From the NCBI GenBank assembly GCA_029204225.1, contig CM055095.1, positions 58,242,865-58,306,864 on the forward strand: a stretch of 64,000 nt of DNA, in the 5' to 3' direction. Of this stretch, positions 1 to 10,159 are shown piece after piece (position 1 is the first letter of the stretch; every line of letters begins with the position of its first letter). The translations under genes and the position numbers were made by a program. This DNA comes from Diphasiastrum complanatum. Taxonomy: Eukaryota > Streptophyta > Lycopodiopsida > Lycopodiales > Lycopodiaceae. The notes beneath the pieces are model-generated. The model made no database searches and was not told the origin of the DNA. It was given only the letters and a program-made list of their open reading frames with translations.

Positions 1-1139
1 ATTGGTCTTGTGTTTCTTGAGAATGCATTCAGCTTAACTTGTCCCTTTCATCCAACTCTACAGTTTTATGAGCTCCAACATTACTTAACTATGTTTAAAA
101 AGAGCCTTCAAATAGGTGCAAATCTCTACATGATTTGACACTTGCTTCAATTCCATTATGGATCTTCACTTTGATAGATTTTCTGACTCATAGAACCTTC
201 ACGCATTTCGGCATACTAATTTGAATCTAACAAGTAGCAGATCCAAATGGGATAATATTTCAAGAGCCAAACATGGAGTTGTCTCTTGAAGTAGTGTTCC
301 ATCAGTGTAAATAAACAACTTAAGGTGGTCGAGCATGTTGTGAAAGAGATATGGCCGACAACTGGCAAGATCCTTGCTTCTGTACAGACATGGGTCCCAC
401 AGAGATAAATTTCTTCTACTGACTGCATTGCTATTTGCAACGTCAAATATAAATAAAGGGTCTTTCCACGTTATCTTGAATTTGAGGTTGAAACTCATTC
501 AAATAACACCACAAGTGTGATCCATCATCATGCTTGACCCTAAAAGCTAGTTGTAAAAATTCCTGTTTAGAAAATTGCACCGTCTGTCCACCAAATAGAA
601 CACATTATCTAAAAGTAAATATCCTTAATAGCTTTGTCCATGACTCCATGAGACCATTCCGTTCCACTTCAGCCGGTTGACGTCTGTCTGAAAGTGACAT
701 TTATTTAGTTACCATCAACAAACAAGCTGGTGCTCAAAAAATTAATGCAACAAAATGGGCTTTGATATCATCCAAATATGAATCGAGTAGAAAGTACCTA
801 TCCAAGTTACATAGTCACTCCACTACGTCCATGAACTGAACTTTAGTACATGTTAGTATGGTATCCTTGATGGAAATAATTACAAGGTTTTAATGGTGGA
901 AAGTACAGAACAGAAAGAAAACTTAAGGTAGAAATCAAACATTTGAAACATTAAAGCTTCAAAAGGTCTCAAACAGAAGTTCAAAACGTATATTTTGTCG
1001 GTAATTTTCATTTTATTTATTCATGGGTGAGCATTTTCCAGCCACGGTAAACTATTCACGATAAGTGTGAGCAAAGAGACCAAAACTCTCCTCTTGAGAT
1101 TAAACTTGTACAAAATTTGCCTCTCACAATTTCATTACA
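1..1139. other. Unassigned, probably decayed retroelement
   Basis: No gene is supported here. The segment lies downstream, in minus-strand sense, of the gypsy RNase H remnant that ends near 1140, where an integrase would be expected. A few minus-strand words around 600-700 are vaguely integrase-like, but stops and frameshifts prevent a call. A 99-codon minus frame at 199-498 matches nothing I recognise. Confidence 0.3.
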
Positions 1140-1691
1140 ACAAGGATGCTCTTGCTAAGCTTGTTTGATCTCAGCAATTAGGTCATTTTCAACGACCACA
1201 AAAGGCATATGATACAATATACGAGATAATGCATCAGCCACACAATTTTCGGCACCTTTCTTGTACGGAATTCCCATGTGGAATTTCTACATCAACTTCG
1301 CCCACCTAGCTTGACGCCCTATTAGGTCCAGTTGGTTCCAAAAATATCTCAAAGTGTCATGGTCGGTGTACACAGAGAATTCCGCACCATGGATTATGAC
1401 ATAAAACTCCTCGTGAATAATTCTTCTATGCAGGGTTGAGCTTCTTGCTCTCAAAGGCCAAAGGCCTGCCCTCTTGCATCAGAACTGTAACAATGATATC
1501 ACTTGCAACTATTTCAACGAAAAATAGTTTCCGAGGGTCAACAATCTTCAATGTGACAAATTCAGCCACAACTTGTTTCAAGGCATCAAAACTTCGTTGC
1601 CGAACTTTCGTCCATTCGTTTCATTTATTATTCTGTAACATATCAGCCAATGGTGCAGCTACATGTGAATAATTTTTTATACCTTTACGAT
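1140..1691 (-). pseudogene. Ty3/gypsy RNase H remnant (element A)
   Basis: This is a decayed RNase H and connection region of a Ty3/gypsy polyprotein. On the minus strand, broken frames read an R-x-L-T-L-G stretch, then H-E-E-F-Y-V-I-I-H-G, then F-S-V-Y-T-D-H-D-T-L-R-Y-F, and finally E-N-C-V-A-D-A-L-S-R, which is the usual end of gypsy RNase H. Several stop codons and at least one frameshift make it non-functional. It continues from the reverse transcriptase remnant at 2103-2700. The two are separated only by the TRIM at 1697-2097, so they are one older element split by a younger insertion. No LTR for this element was seen. Confidence 0.75.
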
Positions 1692-1696
1692 AAAAC

Positions 1697-1840
1697 TGTT
1701 AGAAATCCATAAATCATAATATGGATGGACAGACTAGGATTCAAACCCAGGACGTCCCTCATACCGGATGGGATGCTCTACCACTGAGCTATCCGCCCTG
1801 TTTGATAGTTCTCTCTAGAGTGTGGATTGATATTCCAACA
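1697..1840 (-). repeat. TRIM LTR, 3' copy
   Basis: 144-bp LTR with TG/CA ends. It differs from its partner at 1954-2097 by about five substitutions, one of which changes the tRNA-like B box from TTCGAA to TTTGAA (minus strand). Confidence 0.93.
1726..1798 (-). other. tRNA-like sequence, second LTR copy
   Basis: Counterpart of 1983-2055, with the same acceptor, D-arm and T-arm layout. One substitution in the B box and one next to the anticodon arm distinguish it. Confidence 0.75.
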
Positions 1841-1953
1841 CCCCCTCTCAAGCCACACTTGGTTGGGGTCCTAGTTGTCACCTGCCCCACAACTTGGGCC
1901 ACCTAACCATGGTGACACCATGAACTGTTAGGTCTAACTTGGCTCTGATACCA

Positions 1954-2097
1954 TGTTAGAAATCCATAATCCATAATATGGATGGACAGACTAGGATTCG
2001 AACCCAGGACCTCCCTCATACCGGATGGGATGCTCTACCACTGAGCTATCCGCCCTGTTTGATAGTTCTCTCTAGCGTGTGGATTGATATTCCAACA
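1954..2097 (-). repeat. TRIM LTR, 5' copy
   Basis: 144-bp LTR, next to the primer-binding site at 1941-1953. The tRNA-like unit inside it keeps an intact B box, so this copy looks closer to the founder. Confidence 0.93.
1983..2055 (-). other. tRNA-like sequence inside TRIM LTR
   Basis: Read on the minus strand, this 73-nt block has a seven-pair acceptor stem (GGGCGGA with TCTGTCC, two of them G-U), a D arm GCTC-AGTGGTA-GAGC matching a pol III A box, a T arm CTGGG-TTCGAAT-CCTAG matching the B box, and a discriminator A. The anticodon arm is irregular: TCCC/GGGA pair around an 11-nt loop, so no anticodon can be assigned. The block repeats at 1726-1798 in the other LTR. It is therefore more likely a tRNA-derived internal promoter carried by the element than a tRNA gene. 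Confidence 0.8.
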
Positions 2098-2102
2098 AAA
2101 AC

Positions 2103-2757
2103 ACAGTTGATCCAAGAAAGCCTTTTAATGATGTCAAGTCTATAGCTACAAGCCCAACAAGAAGAACAACTTGTTTCTTAGAATTTGGTTTTATCCCATA
2201 TGTTGACACAATAAAACCCAAATATGCTAATTCTTGTTGAAATGATTTTTATCATTATTGAATAATATGTTTTCCCTCAAAGTCGACAAAACAGTTCTCA
2301 AGTGACTCACATGCGCAACATCACCACAACTACACACAAAGTATGTCATCAACAAAGTTAACCACAAACTTTCCCATAAACGGTCTAAGCACATTGTTCA
2401 TCAACATCATAAATGTTGCAGGGGTATTAGTCAATCCAAAGGGCATAACAAAAAAATTCATATCTTGTTTAAGCCTCAATAATCCACATCATGACCCTTT
2501 CAGGAAAGAAATGTAATTCAATGAAACCTTAGAATCAGCTCTTATATCTTGTAGAATATAATTATAACAGTTTCGTTACTAGCAACACAAGCATCTAAGA
2601 CTTCGTATTAGCAAATGAATATTAACCAGCTCTCCCAAGACTTCTTTCACCCCCTAATGTTATCCCTATTACTTTGTAATCTTTTATTATGAAGGGATGT
2701 ACAATGTAATACAAATCCTCTATTGATCACCATAGGACCTTTCTTGAACTTACCAAG
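2103..2757 (-). pseudogene. Ty3/gypsy reverse transcriptase remnant (element A)
   Basis: Minus-strand frames read [10 protein letters not shown] followed by [16 protein letters not shown], the catalytic V-D-D block of gypsy reverse transcriptase, at about 2340-2450. The thumb region begins directly at the TRIM boundary, and its reading continues on the other side of the TRIM (1691 downward) once one copy of the target duplication is discounted. Numerous stops and frame changes mark it as dead. The part above about 2500 is poorly readable and is included because it is bounded by the LTR that starts at 2759. Confidence 0.7.
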
Positions 2758-2758
2758 A

Positions 2759-3026
2759 GCTCAGCCATCTCCTGCCTCACGCTAGCAAACATCCTGGCCG
2801 TGCACACGCTCTCCATCCACCTCCTCCTAGGTAGATAGAATGGATGGCAAATGAGTCCTCCTCCCCTTGTATACCTCCAAGGAGAGAGACTCCAAGCCAT
2901 GTGCACACCTAGATCATGACACGTGGCAACCATGCAGGTTCACGAGTCACCGGTCAAGTCTACAGGCCCAGTCATCGTCCAGTCTCAAGTTTGGGTTTGG
3001 GATCCAAGGGAGTTGGGTCCCTAACA
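2759..3026 (-). repeat. Truncated 3' LTR of gypsy element B
   Basis: Nearly identical to 5544-5808, ending on the minus strand at the same TGTTAGGGACCC start. A purine-rich AAGGAAGAGGGAA (complement of about 3027-3039) lies directly upstream of it in minus-strand sense, as a polypurine tract should. The distal part of the LTR (equivalent to 5363-5543) is missing, so the element has lost its outer end. Confidence 0.85.
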
Positions 3027-3039
3027 TTCCCTCTTCCTT

Positions 3040-5165
3040 AAAAGATTCCTTATCTAAGGAAGGAATCCCTTGGCATTGCGCACACTTGCGAACATATGCC
3101 TCCACTTGACTCTTTAAGTTTGGCCAGTAAAAGTTCCTTTTTACTAAGTCAAGCGTCCTTTGAACGCCAAGGTGCCTTGCACATGGGCTGTCATGACATT
3201 CATGCAGGATTTGGGCCCTTATATCATCATTTTCTGGCACACAAACTTTTCCACCATAAAAGCAACCCATTCCTAATGGAATAGTCTCTCTGTATCTTGT
3301 CCTTGGGACAAATCTTGGAATCCTGCATTCCAAGCTCATCACTAGATCTAGAAGAACCTGCCAAGACGTCTAGCCAAATACGACCGAAGTACCTATCGGT
3401 CTTATGCAAATCTCTTAAGGACATATACAACTCAGATTGGATCTCAGAAAAGCTTAACTGATTAACCTCTCCAATTCGGCTTAAGGCATCCGCGACACTA
3501 TTAGAAGTACCCTTCCGGTACTCAATGTCAAATTCTTGGAGCATCTTTGACCATATGGCCTTACGACCTCTAAGGTCGACCGCATCATTAGTATACTTTA
3601 ACGCTTGATAGTCAGTAACTATAGTAAACTGGGAGCCATACAAATAATGTCTCCAGACTTTTAGGGCATGAATAACAGCAAAAAGTTCCTTGTCATAGGT
3701 GGAATACCGCCTTTGAGCAAGATCCAACTTCTTGCTTTCAAAAGCTACCGGTCTACCATCCTGATATAGGACTGCGCCTAGAGCATAGTCACTGGCATCC
3801 GTTTCAAGTACATACGGCTTGTTAGGATCCACTATGTGTAGAATAGGCGATGTAGTTACACAGTATTTGAGGTTCTCAAAACTCTGATTCAACTCTTCAG
3901 TCCAAGTAACTGGAGGACTGAACTTACTGTGTCGGCTAACTCTTTTAGCCCCTCTGAGGACATTCGTCAAGGCCAATGCAATTAATGCATAGTTCAAGGA
4001 ATCTATGAAAAAAACCCGTAAAGCCCAAAAAGGACTTAACCTCCCGGATGGTTTTAGGGATAGCCCATTCACGTACTTGTCGGACTTTATTTGGGTCAAT
4101 TTCCAACCCATGGTCCGAAATAATGTGACCAAGGTATAACAACCTTTTCTGGAAGAACACACATTTGGACTCCTTGGCAAAAAGCTTCTCCTGTCTAAGT
4201 AACTTTAAGACAGTCCTGAGATGCTCCTCATGCTCCTCCAAGGTCTTACTATAGATAAGAATATCATCCAAGTAGACTACAACGAACTTTCCCAGATATG
4301 GACGAAGAAGATCGTTCATCATCTGCTGTCGCTGGAGCATTTGTCAAGCCAAATGGTAAGACCAAAAATTCATAATGGCCGTACCTAGTTCCAAACCCGA
4401 AAACATCCTCAGTCTTTATGCGAATCTGATGATACCCTGATCTCAAATCGATCTTGGTGAAGTACTTTGCACCACGCAATCGATCAACCAGCTCATCCAT
4501 TCGCGGCAAAGGATAACGGTTTTTAATCGTTAATTTATTTAACTTTTTGAAGTCCACACAAAGACGAGTACCTCCGTCTTTTTTATCAACAAGGAGCACA
4601 GGTGCCTCCTTGGGAGATTTACTAAGCCTAACATGGCCCATCTTAAGGTAATTTTGCAATTGCTTATAAACCTCATCCTCTTCAGTAGTACTCATCCTAT
4701 ATGGATATAGTGATGTACGTGAACTACCAGGAATCAGTTTAATACCATGGTCAACACCCCTAGAGGGGGGAAGACCCTCAGGAAGCTGCTCAGGAAACAC
4801 ATCGTTAAATTCTTGCCTAAGTTTCCTAAAAATTTCAACTTCTGGTGAGTTTTCTTTTCTTGCTTTAGGTTATTAGACATTAGTTCCATTTGGAGATTGT
4901 AAAATTGCAAACTACGTTCTTCATGGTAAGTAAAATCTTTTAACCAACATAAATAAGAACTGCAATCAACAATATCCATGCATTTAACAATTTCCAAAGC
5001 AGCAAGCATATACGGAGTAGAAATATCAACATTTCCTTTCAATTCTATGAGTGAGCCGTTATGTAAAAACGACAAACTGTGTGTTACATAGTTTTTCTTC
5101 ATAGACTCGTTCCTCTCATAGAACCACTCCTTACCAAGTATAACATCTACCTCGTGGCAGGTCTT
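3040..5165 (-). mobile_element. Ty3/gypsy element B, internal deletion derivative
   Basis: In minus-strand order: C-terminal end of protease (V-D-V-I-L-G-K-E-W-F, about 5145), reverse transcriptase 4800-4264 ([12 protein letters not shown] at about 4280), RNase H 4180-3420 (E-T-D-A-S-D-Y-A-L-G-A-V-L through V-A-D-A-L-S-R), and the integrase zinc domain 3340-3050 (H-x4-H, C-A-Q-C). The coding sequence then stops abruptly at the polypurine tract and LTR, so the integrase core and C-terminus are gone. Gag and the protease active site are also missing between 5165 and the primer-binding site. Frameshifts occur near 4330 and 4000. The wording of the protease/RT linker matches the element at 63.9 kb, so the two are one family. 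Confidence 0.88.
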
Positions 5166-5345
5166 CCTTGGCCCTCAACTGTTTTTTTTTTACTTTATTA
5201 TTTCAAAATTTGTAAAAAACAGCGGAAGGAAAAAACCCTAAAAACTGCACAAAAAATGCATTTCAATTCCGTTTTGAAATCCGTCAGAAGCAATGTAAAT
5301 TACAAGAACACTACTAAGGATCAACACGCCTGCTTTCGGCTTGCA

Positions 5346-5360
5346 GAGGCTCTGATACCA
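5346..5360 (-). other. Primer-binding site of gypsy element B
   Basis: The complement reads TGGTATCAGAGCC, the canonical initiator-tRNA-Met primer site, two bases from the LTR end at 5363. Confidence 0.85.
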
Positions 5361-5362
5361 TA

Positions 5363-5808
5363 TGTTACAATCCCTACTTACTGCAAAACTCCAGGTGCCG
5401 TCTAACCACAAGAGACCGAACGATTCATGTTCCACCCCGCCGTAGGACCTAATTCGGGTCCACCCACCATGCTCTGGCTTGTGACCGTATCAAGCTGGAT
5501 CTGACCTCCATCCTAGACGGCGTCCCATACCACCGCCTAGGCTCTCAGCCATCTCCTGCCTCACGCTAGCAAACATCTTGGCCGTGCACACGCTCTCCAT
5601 CCACCTCCTCCTAGGTAGATAGAATGGATGGCAAATGAGTCCTCCTCCCCTTGTATACCTCCAAGGAGAGAGACTCCAAGCCATGTGCACACCTAGATCA
5701 TGACACGTGGCAACCATGGGTTCACGAGTCACCGGTCAAGTCTACAGGCCCAGTCATCGTCCAGTCTCAAGTTTGGGTTTGGGACCCAAGGAAGTTGGGT
5801 CCCTAACA
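5363..5808 (-). repeat. 5' LTR of gypsy element B
   Basis: 446-bp LTR, TGTTAC...CTAACA in plus sense. It is adjacent to the primer-binding site and has a truncated partner at 2759-3026. It is richer in G+C than its surroundings. No target duplication can be tested because the other LTR is cut. Confidence 0.87.
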
Positions 5809-6853
5809 CCTTGTCACTTATCACTTGCAACTTTTTGATATTTACAAACCTCATATCTAATTTGCTTGATCTCCAATTGCATTTCCGCAACAGTGTGCTT
5901 CATATAATGGAACATCTAATCCATCATTGCATTGGATTTGGAACCGATATCAACTCAACTGCTACACAATCCAAATTGAGATATGCTTGTCCTTGAATTG
6001 CCTTCAAAGTCCCTACAGATCCATCCACATTGCCATCTTGTAATCCAACATTTCCTTCCTCCACAAGTTCTTCTTTTGAAAGATCCAATAATTGTTCAAT
6101 TGGAAACAACTTCATTTTCCATTTCTCCAAAATGGAAGACTTCAATTACTCTTGAGATAGACTCTCGAATACGACACTATAATTCTCATTCAATGCATTA
6201 CAGACACAAGTATATACATTGAACCACCCACTATAATCTACTACGACACAATTGCGATCCAAACTAAAATTGAACATCCTAAAGATTTTATCCAACATAA
6301 AGAAAATTTTCAAACAAAGATGATAACAATGCAATGTCCAACCCACTCAATCCCTAAAGAAATCAAGACTTTCTGAATCACTCAGTGATACGACTGTAAC
6401 ACTAATTTGTGGCAATTGGAAGGAAAACAAGTGAATTAAATACAAATCTTTCATTCAAAGAGGAAAAGTAATAAACAAAGTTATAACCAGCTTTTCTAGA
6501 GTTTGAAAATCAATTGAATATAATAACATTGTCTGAGAGCCTGGCCATATATGCATGAACCAAATATGCTTGGAAAAAACTCAAATCCTAACCAGCTTTG
6601 ATGACCTAACTAAGCCAGACTTAGGCCAAAGCCTTGAGCCAACAAAAATCCATGTTACATTAAGCCTCATCATGTGTAAAATTTCTAAAACGGATAGTTC
6701 ATAAGCTTCGAAAGTTTTATAAAGAAAAAAGATGATCTACAAAACGTCAAAGAGCAAGATAGCAAAGTTACATCAGTGAAATACCTGAAAGGATTCTGCT
6801 GCTGCTGTGCAAAAAAGTGTCATATGGAAAACGGAATGAGAAGGAAAACGTAC
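5809..6853. other. No gene recognised; putative intron or flank
   Basis: Lies 3' of the CASP-like exon on the minus strand, so it may be intron. A 73-codon minus frame at 5924-6145 is open but unrecognised. I looked for the second CASP-like exon (the remaining membrane segments) and did not find it. Confidence 0.4.
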
Positions 6854-7059
6854 CAGAAAGCAGTTACCGTTGAAAAATTCGAAATAGAGACCACCATAGT
6901 GAAGGAAATGACTGCAAAGCTGAACTGACCAAGCCGGAGTGTTAACCCTCCAGCTGTGGCCGGCATCCCTTGCCACTCTTTCATTCTAACCCTGGGAGGG
7001 GGTCGAGCTTCTGCTGGCGGAACACCTACAGGATGCACCGCAGGATGGCTAATATCCAT
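6854..7059 (-). CDS. CASP-like membrane protein, first exon (CASPL5 type)
   Basis: CASP-like proteins are four-pass plasma-membrane proteins of land plants related to the Casparian-strip scaffold proteins. The exon encodes 68 complete codons beginning M-D-I-S-H-P-A-V-H-P-V, then P-P-R-V-R-M-K-E-W-Q-G-M-P, then a first hydrophobic segment (L-R-L-G-Q-F-S-F-A-V-I-S-F) and V-T-A-F. The N-terminal H-P-A-V-H-P-V and R-V-R-M-K blocks are typical of the CASPL5 subgroup. The exon ends in a good donor (CTG|GTACGT). I start at 7059 because family members begin M-D-(V/I)-S-H-P; an in-frame ATG eight codons upstream at 7083 is possible. No downstream exon is visible in the remaining 6.8 kb, which is mostly retroelement, so the gene is either broken or continues beyond the window. 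A GA tract lies about 830 bp upstream. Confidence 0.8.
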
Positions 7060-7884
7060 TGCTATAGTATTTAGCGTTCTCACTCCAACCTTAGACCTAA
7101 AACGGTTCTCAACTGTCAGATCTGGAAGCTTCGCCTAGTCATCTTTCGGAAATATTGACTCGTTTTATCACTTAAAACATTATTGATTCTCGAAAAAATA
7201 TGTTCGATGTAAATAAATCCAATGCTTTGATAACTGAGAGACTAATTTTGTCTCCTTCTGGAGCAATTACAATAGCACAGTAACCCTTTGAGCCTCCTCT
7301 ATACTGTACGATGCTGCTGAGTTCAGCTTCTGTTGAGACTTTTGATGCAGATAAATTCAAATGTTTAAAAGGAGGCGATAAAGACGTGTTGCCATCTTGA
7401 GCATGTGAATCTGATATGTTTTTACGGAAGTGTCCTTCACATCTCATCTCTGCCCTGTGTTCCCAAATCCCATGATGGATTGCAGCTTCACTCTACTATT
7501 GCAGATCGCCCGTTTCTGCAAAAGAAATTCTTTGAAAGAACACTGAATTCGGAGTTGGCATGGCTCAATCACTCTGGCAAACATCTTTGAAACGACACTT
7601 TTCTTTGAGAAAACAATACAAAGCTCTGGTGATTCAATTCCGATTCAGTGACAGAAACTGAACAAAGGCCCAGACACCTCGTGCGCCAGGACATCGAACA
7701 GTGTGCACTGCAAATCTGGAAACAGTGTGCACGGAGGTGAGGATTGAAACCGTGATGCAGACGATTGCTTCATCTTAACTTGAGCCTTATTAACAGACGA
7801 TCGATCATCACAAAACAATCTGTAAACACATGAATACAAGGATTATTGAATCCAGACGAGACCAGAAGGAATGAAGGAAGAAAA

Positions 7885-7888
<4 letters not shown>
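7060..7888. promoter_or_regulatory. Upstream region of CASP-like gene
   Basis: No recognisable gene. It should hold the 5' UTR and proximal promoter of the minus-strand CASP-like gene. A 91-codon minus frame (7172-7447) is open but resembles nothing known to me. Confidence 0.35.
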
Positions 7889-7937
<49 letters not shown>

Positions 7938-7951
7938 TATATATATATATT
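7889..7951. repeat. (GA)n then (TA)n microsatellite
   Basis: About 22 GA repeats followed by about eight TA repeats, upstream of the CASP-like exon. GA tracts upstream of plant genes can act as GAGA-type elements; that role is inference. Confidence 0.9.
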
Positions 7952-8390
7952 TGAGCATCATTCTTACCTACCCCCACGAGGGAGATCGATGAGATCGATG
8001 GATGGGGACGTGGTAGGTGAGTGGTCGGAACCTTATTTTAAGTTATAATTTTTGCATTTTTTAAAATTTCTGGGATTTTGGAGGACTATTACTCATAAAA
8101 AGGGGTTTTATATGTTTGGATAAAAAGTCGTCAACAAGTTTATGATATCAATTTTTGAGAAATAATGTTGATTTCATTCTTGTGCTTTTGCGTATTTTCT
8201 CAAGCGATGGTGGATTCCTATAAAGAAGGGCTTGGGTGCTTTGACTTAGATGAGCTTATTTGACTTCGATGAGCAAGGGCATAGGTGCTTTGACTTCGAT
8301 GAGCTTATTTGACTTTGCTGAGCTTATTTGGGACCATCGGTGGACAAGTAAGTCACGACGTGACTATGACTTGACATTTTAGTCATTCTG
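7952..8390. repeat. Short degenerate tandem repeat region
   Basis: Between about 8230 and 8335 the unit TTTGACTTCGATGAGCTTA recurs three to four times with small changes (TTAGATGAGC, TTCGATGAGC, TTTGCTGAGC). No gene. Confidence 0.6.
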
Positions 8391-8791
8391 CATCAACCAG
8401 CCTTGCAGTTTGACAGCCGTATTGACCGTGAAAAGCCATTTTGGCTGTAAAATACAGGCTTTCCAAAAATTTGGCCGTCATAACATACAGGCACATACAA
8501 TTCAAAAAATGTCATTTTGACATGTGCCTTTGTTTTTTTACTTGTATGGACTCACAAAAATATAATATACACATCACATGAAGCTTCATAAAAATTTCAG
8601 CACAAACTCTCACATTCATGTTTCAACTTTCAGCCCTTCCAACTTCGTGGCTCATTTTTCAAATTAGTACCCACCTCTAAACTATCAAACATCATTTTAG
8701 ATTTGAAAGGCAAATGATTTGTCAAACCGTCATTGAAAAAAAAAAAGCATGAGAGGCAACCTTGACCGTCAAACTACAAGGCTGGCATCAA
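8391..8791. mobile_element. MITE with terminal inverted repeats
   Basis: A 389-bp unit (8397-8785) begins CCAGCCTTGCAGTTTGACAG and ends with the imperfect complement of that (CCAGCCTTGTAGTTTGACGG on the minus strand). CATCAA at 8391-8396 and 8786-8791 is the apparent 6-bp target duplication. There is no coding capacity. The superfamily is not assigned; the duplication could be part of a longer degraded one. Confidence 0.78.
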
Positions 8792-9350
8792 CTATCTACT
8801 GGTGAGAGTGAATGATAGAGTCATCTTAGACAGATGGCATCATATCTCCTCAGCATATTTATAGCAGCCCATCGATGTCACTAGAATGGTGATTTAAATT
8901 CGTTCCGCCCCTTTGGCCTCACCCTTCACAATGAAAACTCACCATTTCTTAGGTGTAAAGTGGTCTCAAATTATATTTACGTAATGTTTGGGTAACTCTT
9001 GTCTACATATTATGGTCATGATTTTTACTCTTTTCCAAGTTTTAAATTATTTTTTTAGTTCTTCTTCTTGATTGTCAATTGCTTCTTACTTTACATTGGG
9101 TCTACCTAAGAGAATTCAAATTCTTTCAAAACCCAGTCAACAACTTAGACATAGGTACTGATGAGACATAAGCAATGTTGATAAGCTAAGATTTTTTGTT
9201 TAATGAATCCTATATTGTTGTAGTCTGGTTCGGGTTGTGTTAGGAATCTGGATTATAATAATTTGCAGTTGTGGGTGGAGTTACCATTGGTAAGCGAGGA
9301 AAGGGAACACATTACAGTGGTAGTCACAATATGTATTACAAGAATTTCAG
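8792..9350. other. No feature recognised
   Basis: A+T-rich sequence without a supported gene or repeat. Confidence 0.4.
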
Positions 9351-9515
9351 GTTTGGGAGGATTTGAGAAGAGCTTTTCTGAAGCGGTATCGGAAGGAGCA
9401 TGAGGATGAAGAAATTTTAGATAAGCTTCAGGCGATTAAGCAGAAGAGGAAGGAGGATGTAGTGGCTTACGTCTAGCAATTCAAAGTACTTGAGAAAAGG
9501 CTTCAAGAACCACTG
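9351..9515 (+). pseudogene. Retrotransposon gag fragment (gypsy type)
   Basis: A plus-strand frame reads V-W-E-D-L-R-R-A-F-L-K-R-Y, then a charged run, L-Q-A-I-K-Q-K-R-K-E-D-V, then a stop, then Q-F-K-V-L-E-K-R. This is the core of the retrotransposon gag family (W-x2-L-x2-A-F-x2-R-F ... I-K-Q). One in-frame TAG and the absence of flanking domains make it a scrap. Confidence 0.7.
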
Positions 9516-10159
9516 ACAAAATCCTTTGACTTTTTTGCTTGCATTTAAGCTTTACCTTATGACACTAGTGACTTCTCACTTTAAATTTGTAAAATTGGAT
9601 ATATTCTAGTTTCACAAATATATTAATGTTTATTTGACCACTTGCTTGTTTTCATGTGGAAACAGCTATTACAAGTTATTGTTAACAATATATGATATAT
9701 AGTTCTAGTTTTTGCTATACGCTTACACAATCCAACAACATATGTACAAGAAAGAGTTATTTCGATTGGCATAGTGGATTACCTAACAAACTCACTTGAT
9801 CACTTAGCCTACGATGTATGTTGTACACCATGTATAGGATACATATTGCATTTGATCGTATGTGAGACCACATACATTAAATGCCACCTATATCTATTGC
9901 CCTTAAACCCTAGTTTATTTTACACACAAAGATCTTTTCTCTAAAAAAAACTCAAACTTATCAATATGCTTAAAGCTTTAGAAAGTATATTTGCTAACTG
10001 ATCCTATGTTTTGTAATGCACTACATCTATTTCATTAGATAACAATTTTATTTTCTAATGAAATGATATTTAATTTCTATGTGCTTCATGCATGCATTAA
10101 ATACAAGATTTTTAGCTAGCTAAATAGTGCTCTAGCTATCACACCTGATCACTGTAGGC
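9516..10159. other. No feature recognised
   Basis: Probably holds the 3' untranslated part or LTR of the copia remnant on its right, but no LTR ends could be placed. Confidence 0.35.

Larger units (their letters stand above)
1692..2102 (-). mobile_element. Complete TRIM retrotransposon with 5-bp TSD
   Basis: Two 144-bp direct repeats (1697-1840 and 1954-2097), both TGTTAG...CCAACA, flank only 113 bp. Read on the minus strand, the LTR at 1954-2097 is followed at once by TGGTATCAGAGCC (complement of 1941-1953), the standard plant initiator-tRNA-Met primer-binding site. A TGAGAGGGGG polypurine tract (complement of 1841-1850) directly precedes the other LTR. The direct repeat AAAAC at 1692-1696 and 2098-2102 is the target duplication. 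The LTRs differ at about five positions. There is no coding capacity, which is the definition of a terminal-repeat retrotransposon in miniature. Each LTR also contains a tRNA-like sequence. Confidence 0.93.

Noticed and set aside
1983-2055. A functional tRNA gene
   Set aside because: The same block is present in both LTRs of a TRIM, and its anticodon arm is irregular, so it is treated as a tRNA-derived part of the element.
7172-7447. Minus-strand frame as an upstream exon of the CASP-like gene
   Set aside because: CASPL5-type proteins begin at the methionine at 7059; the frame has no similarity to the family and is separated by stops.
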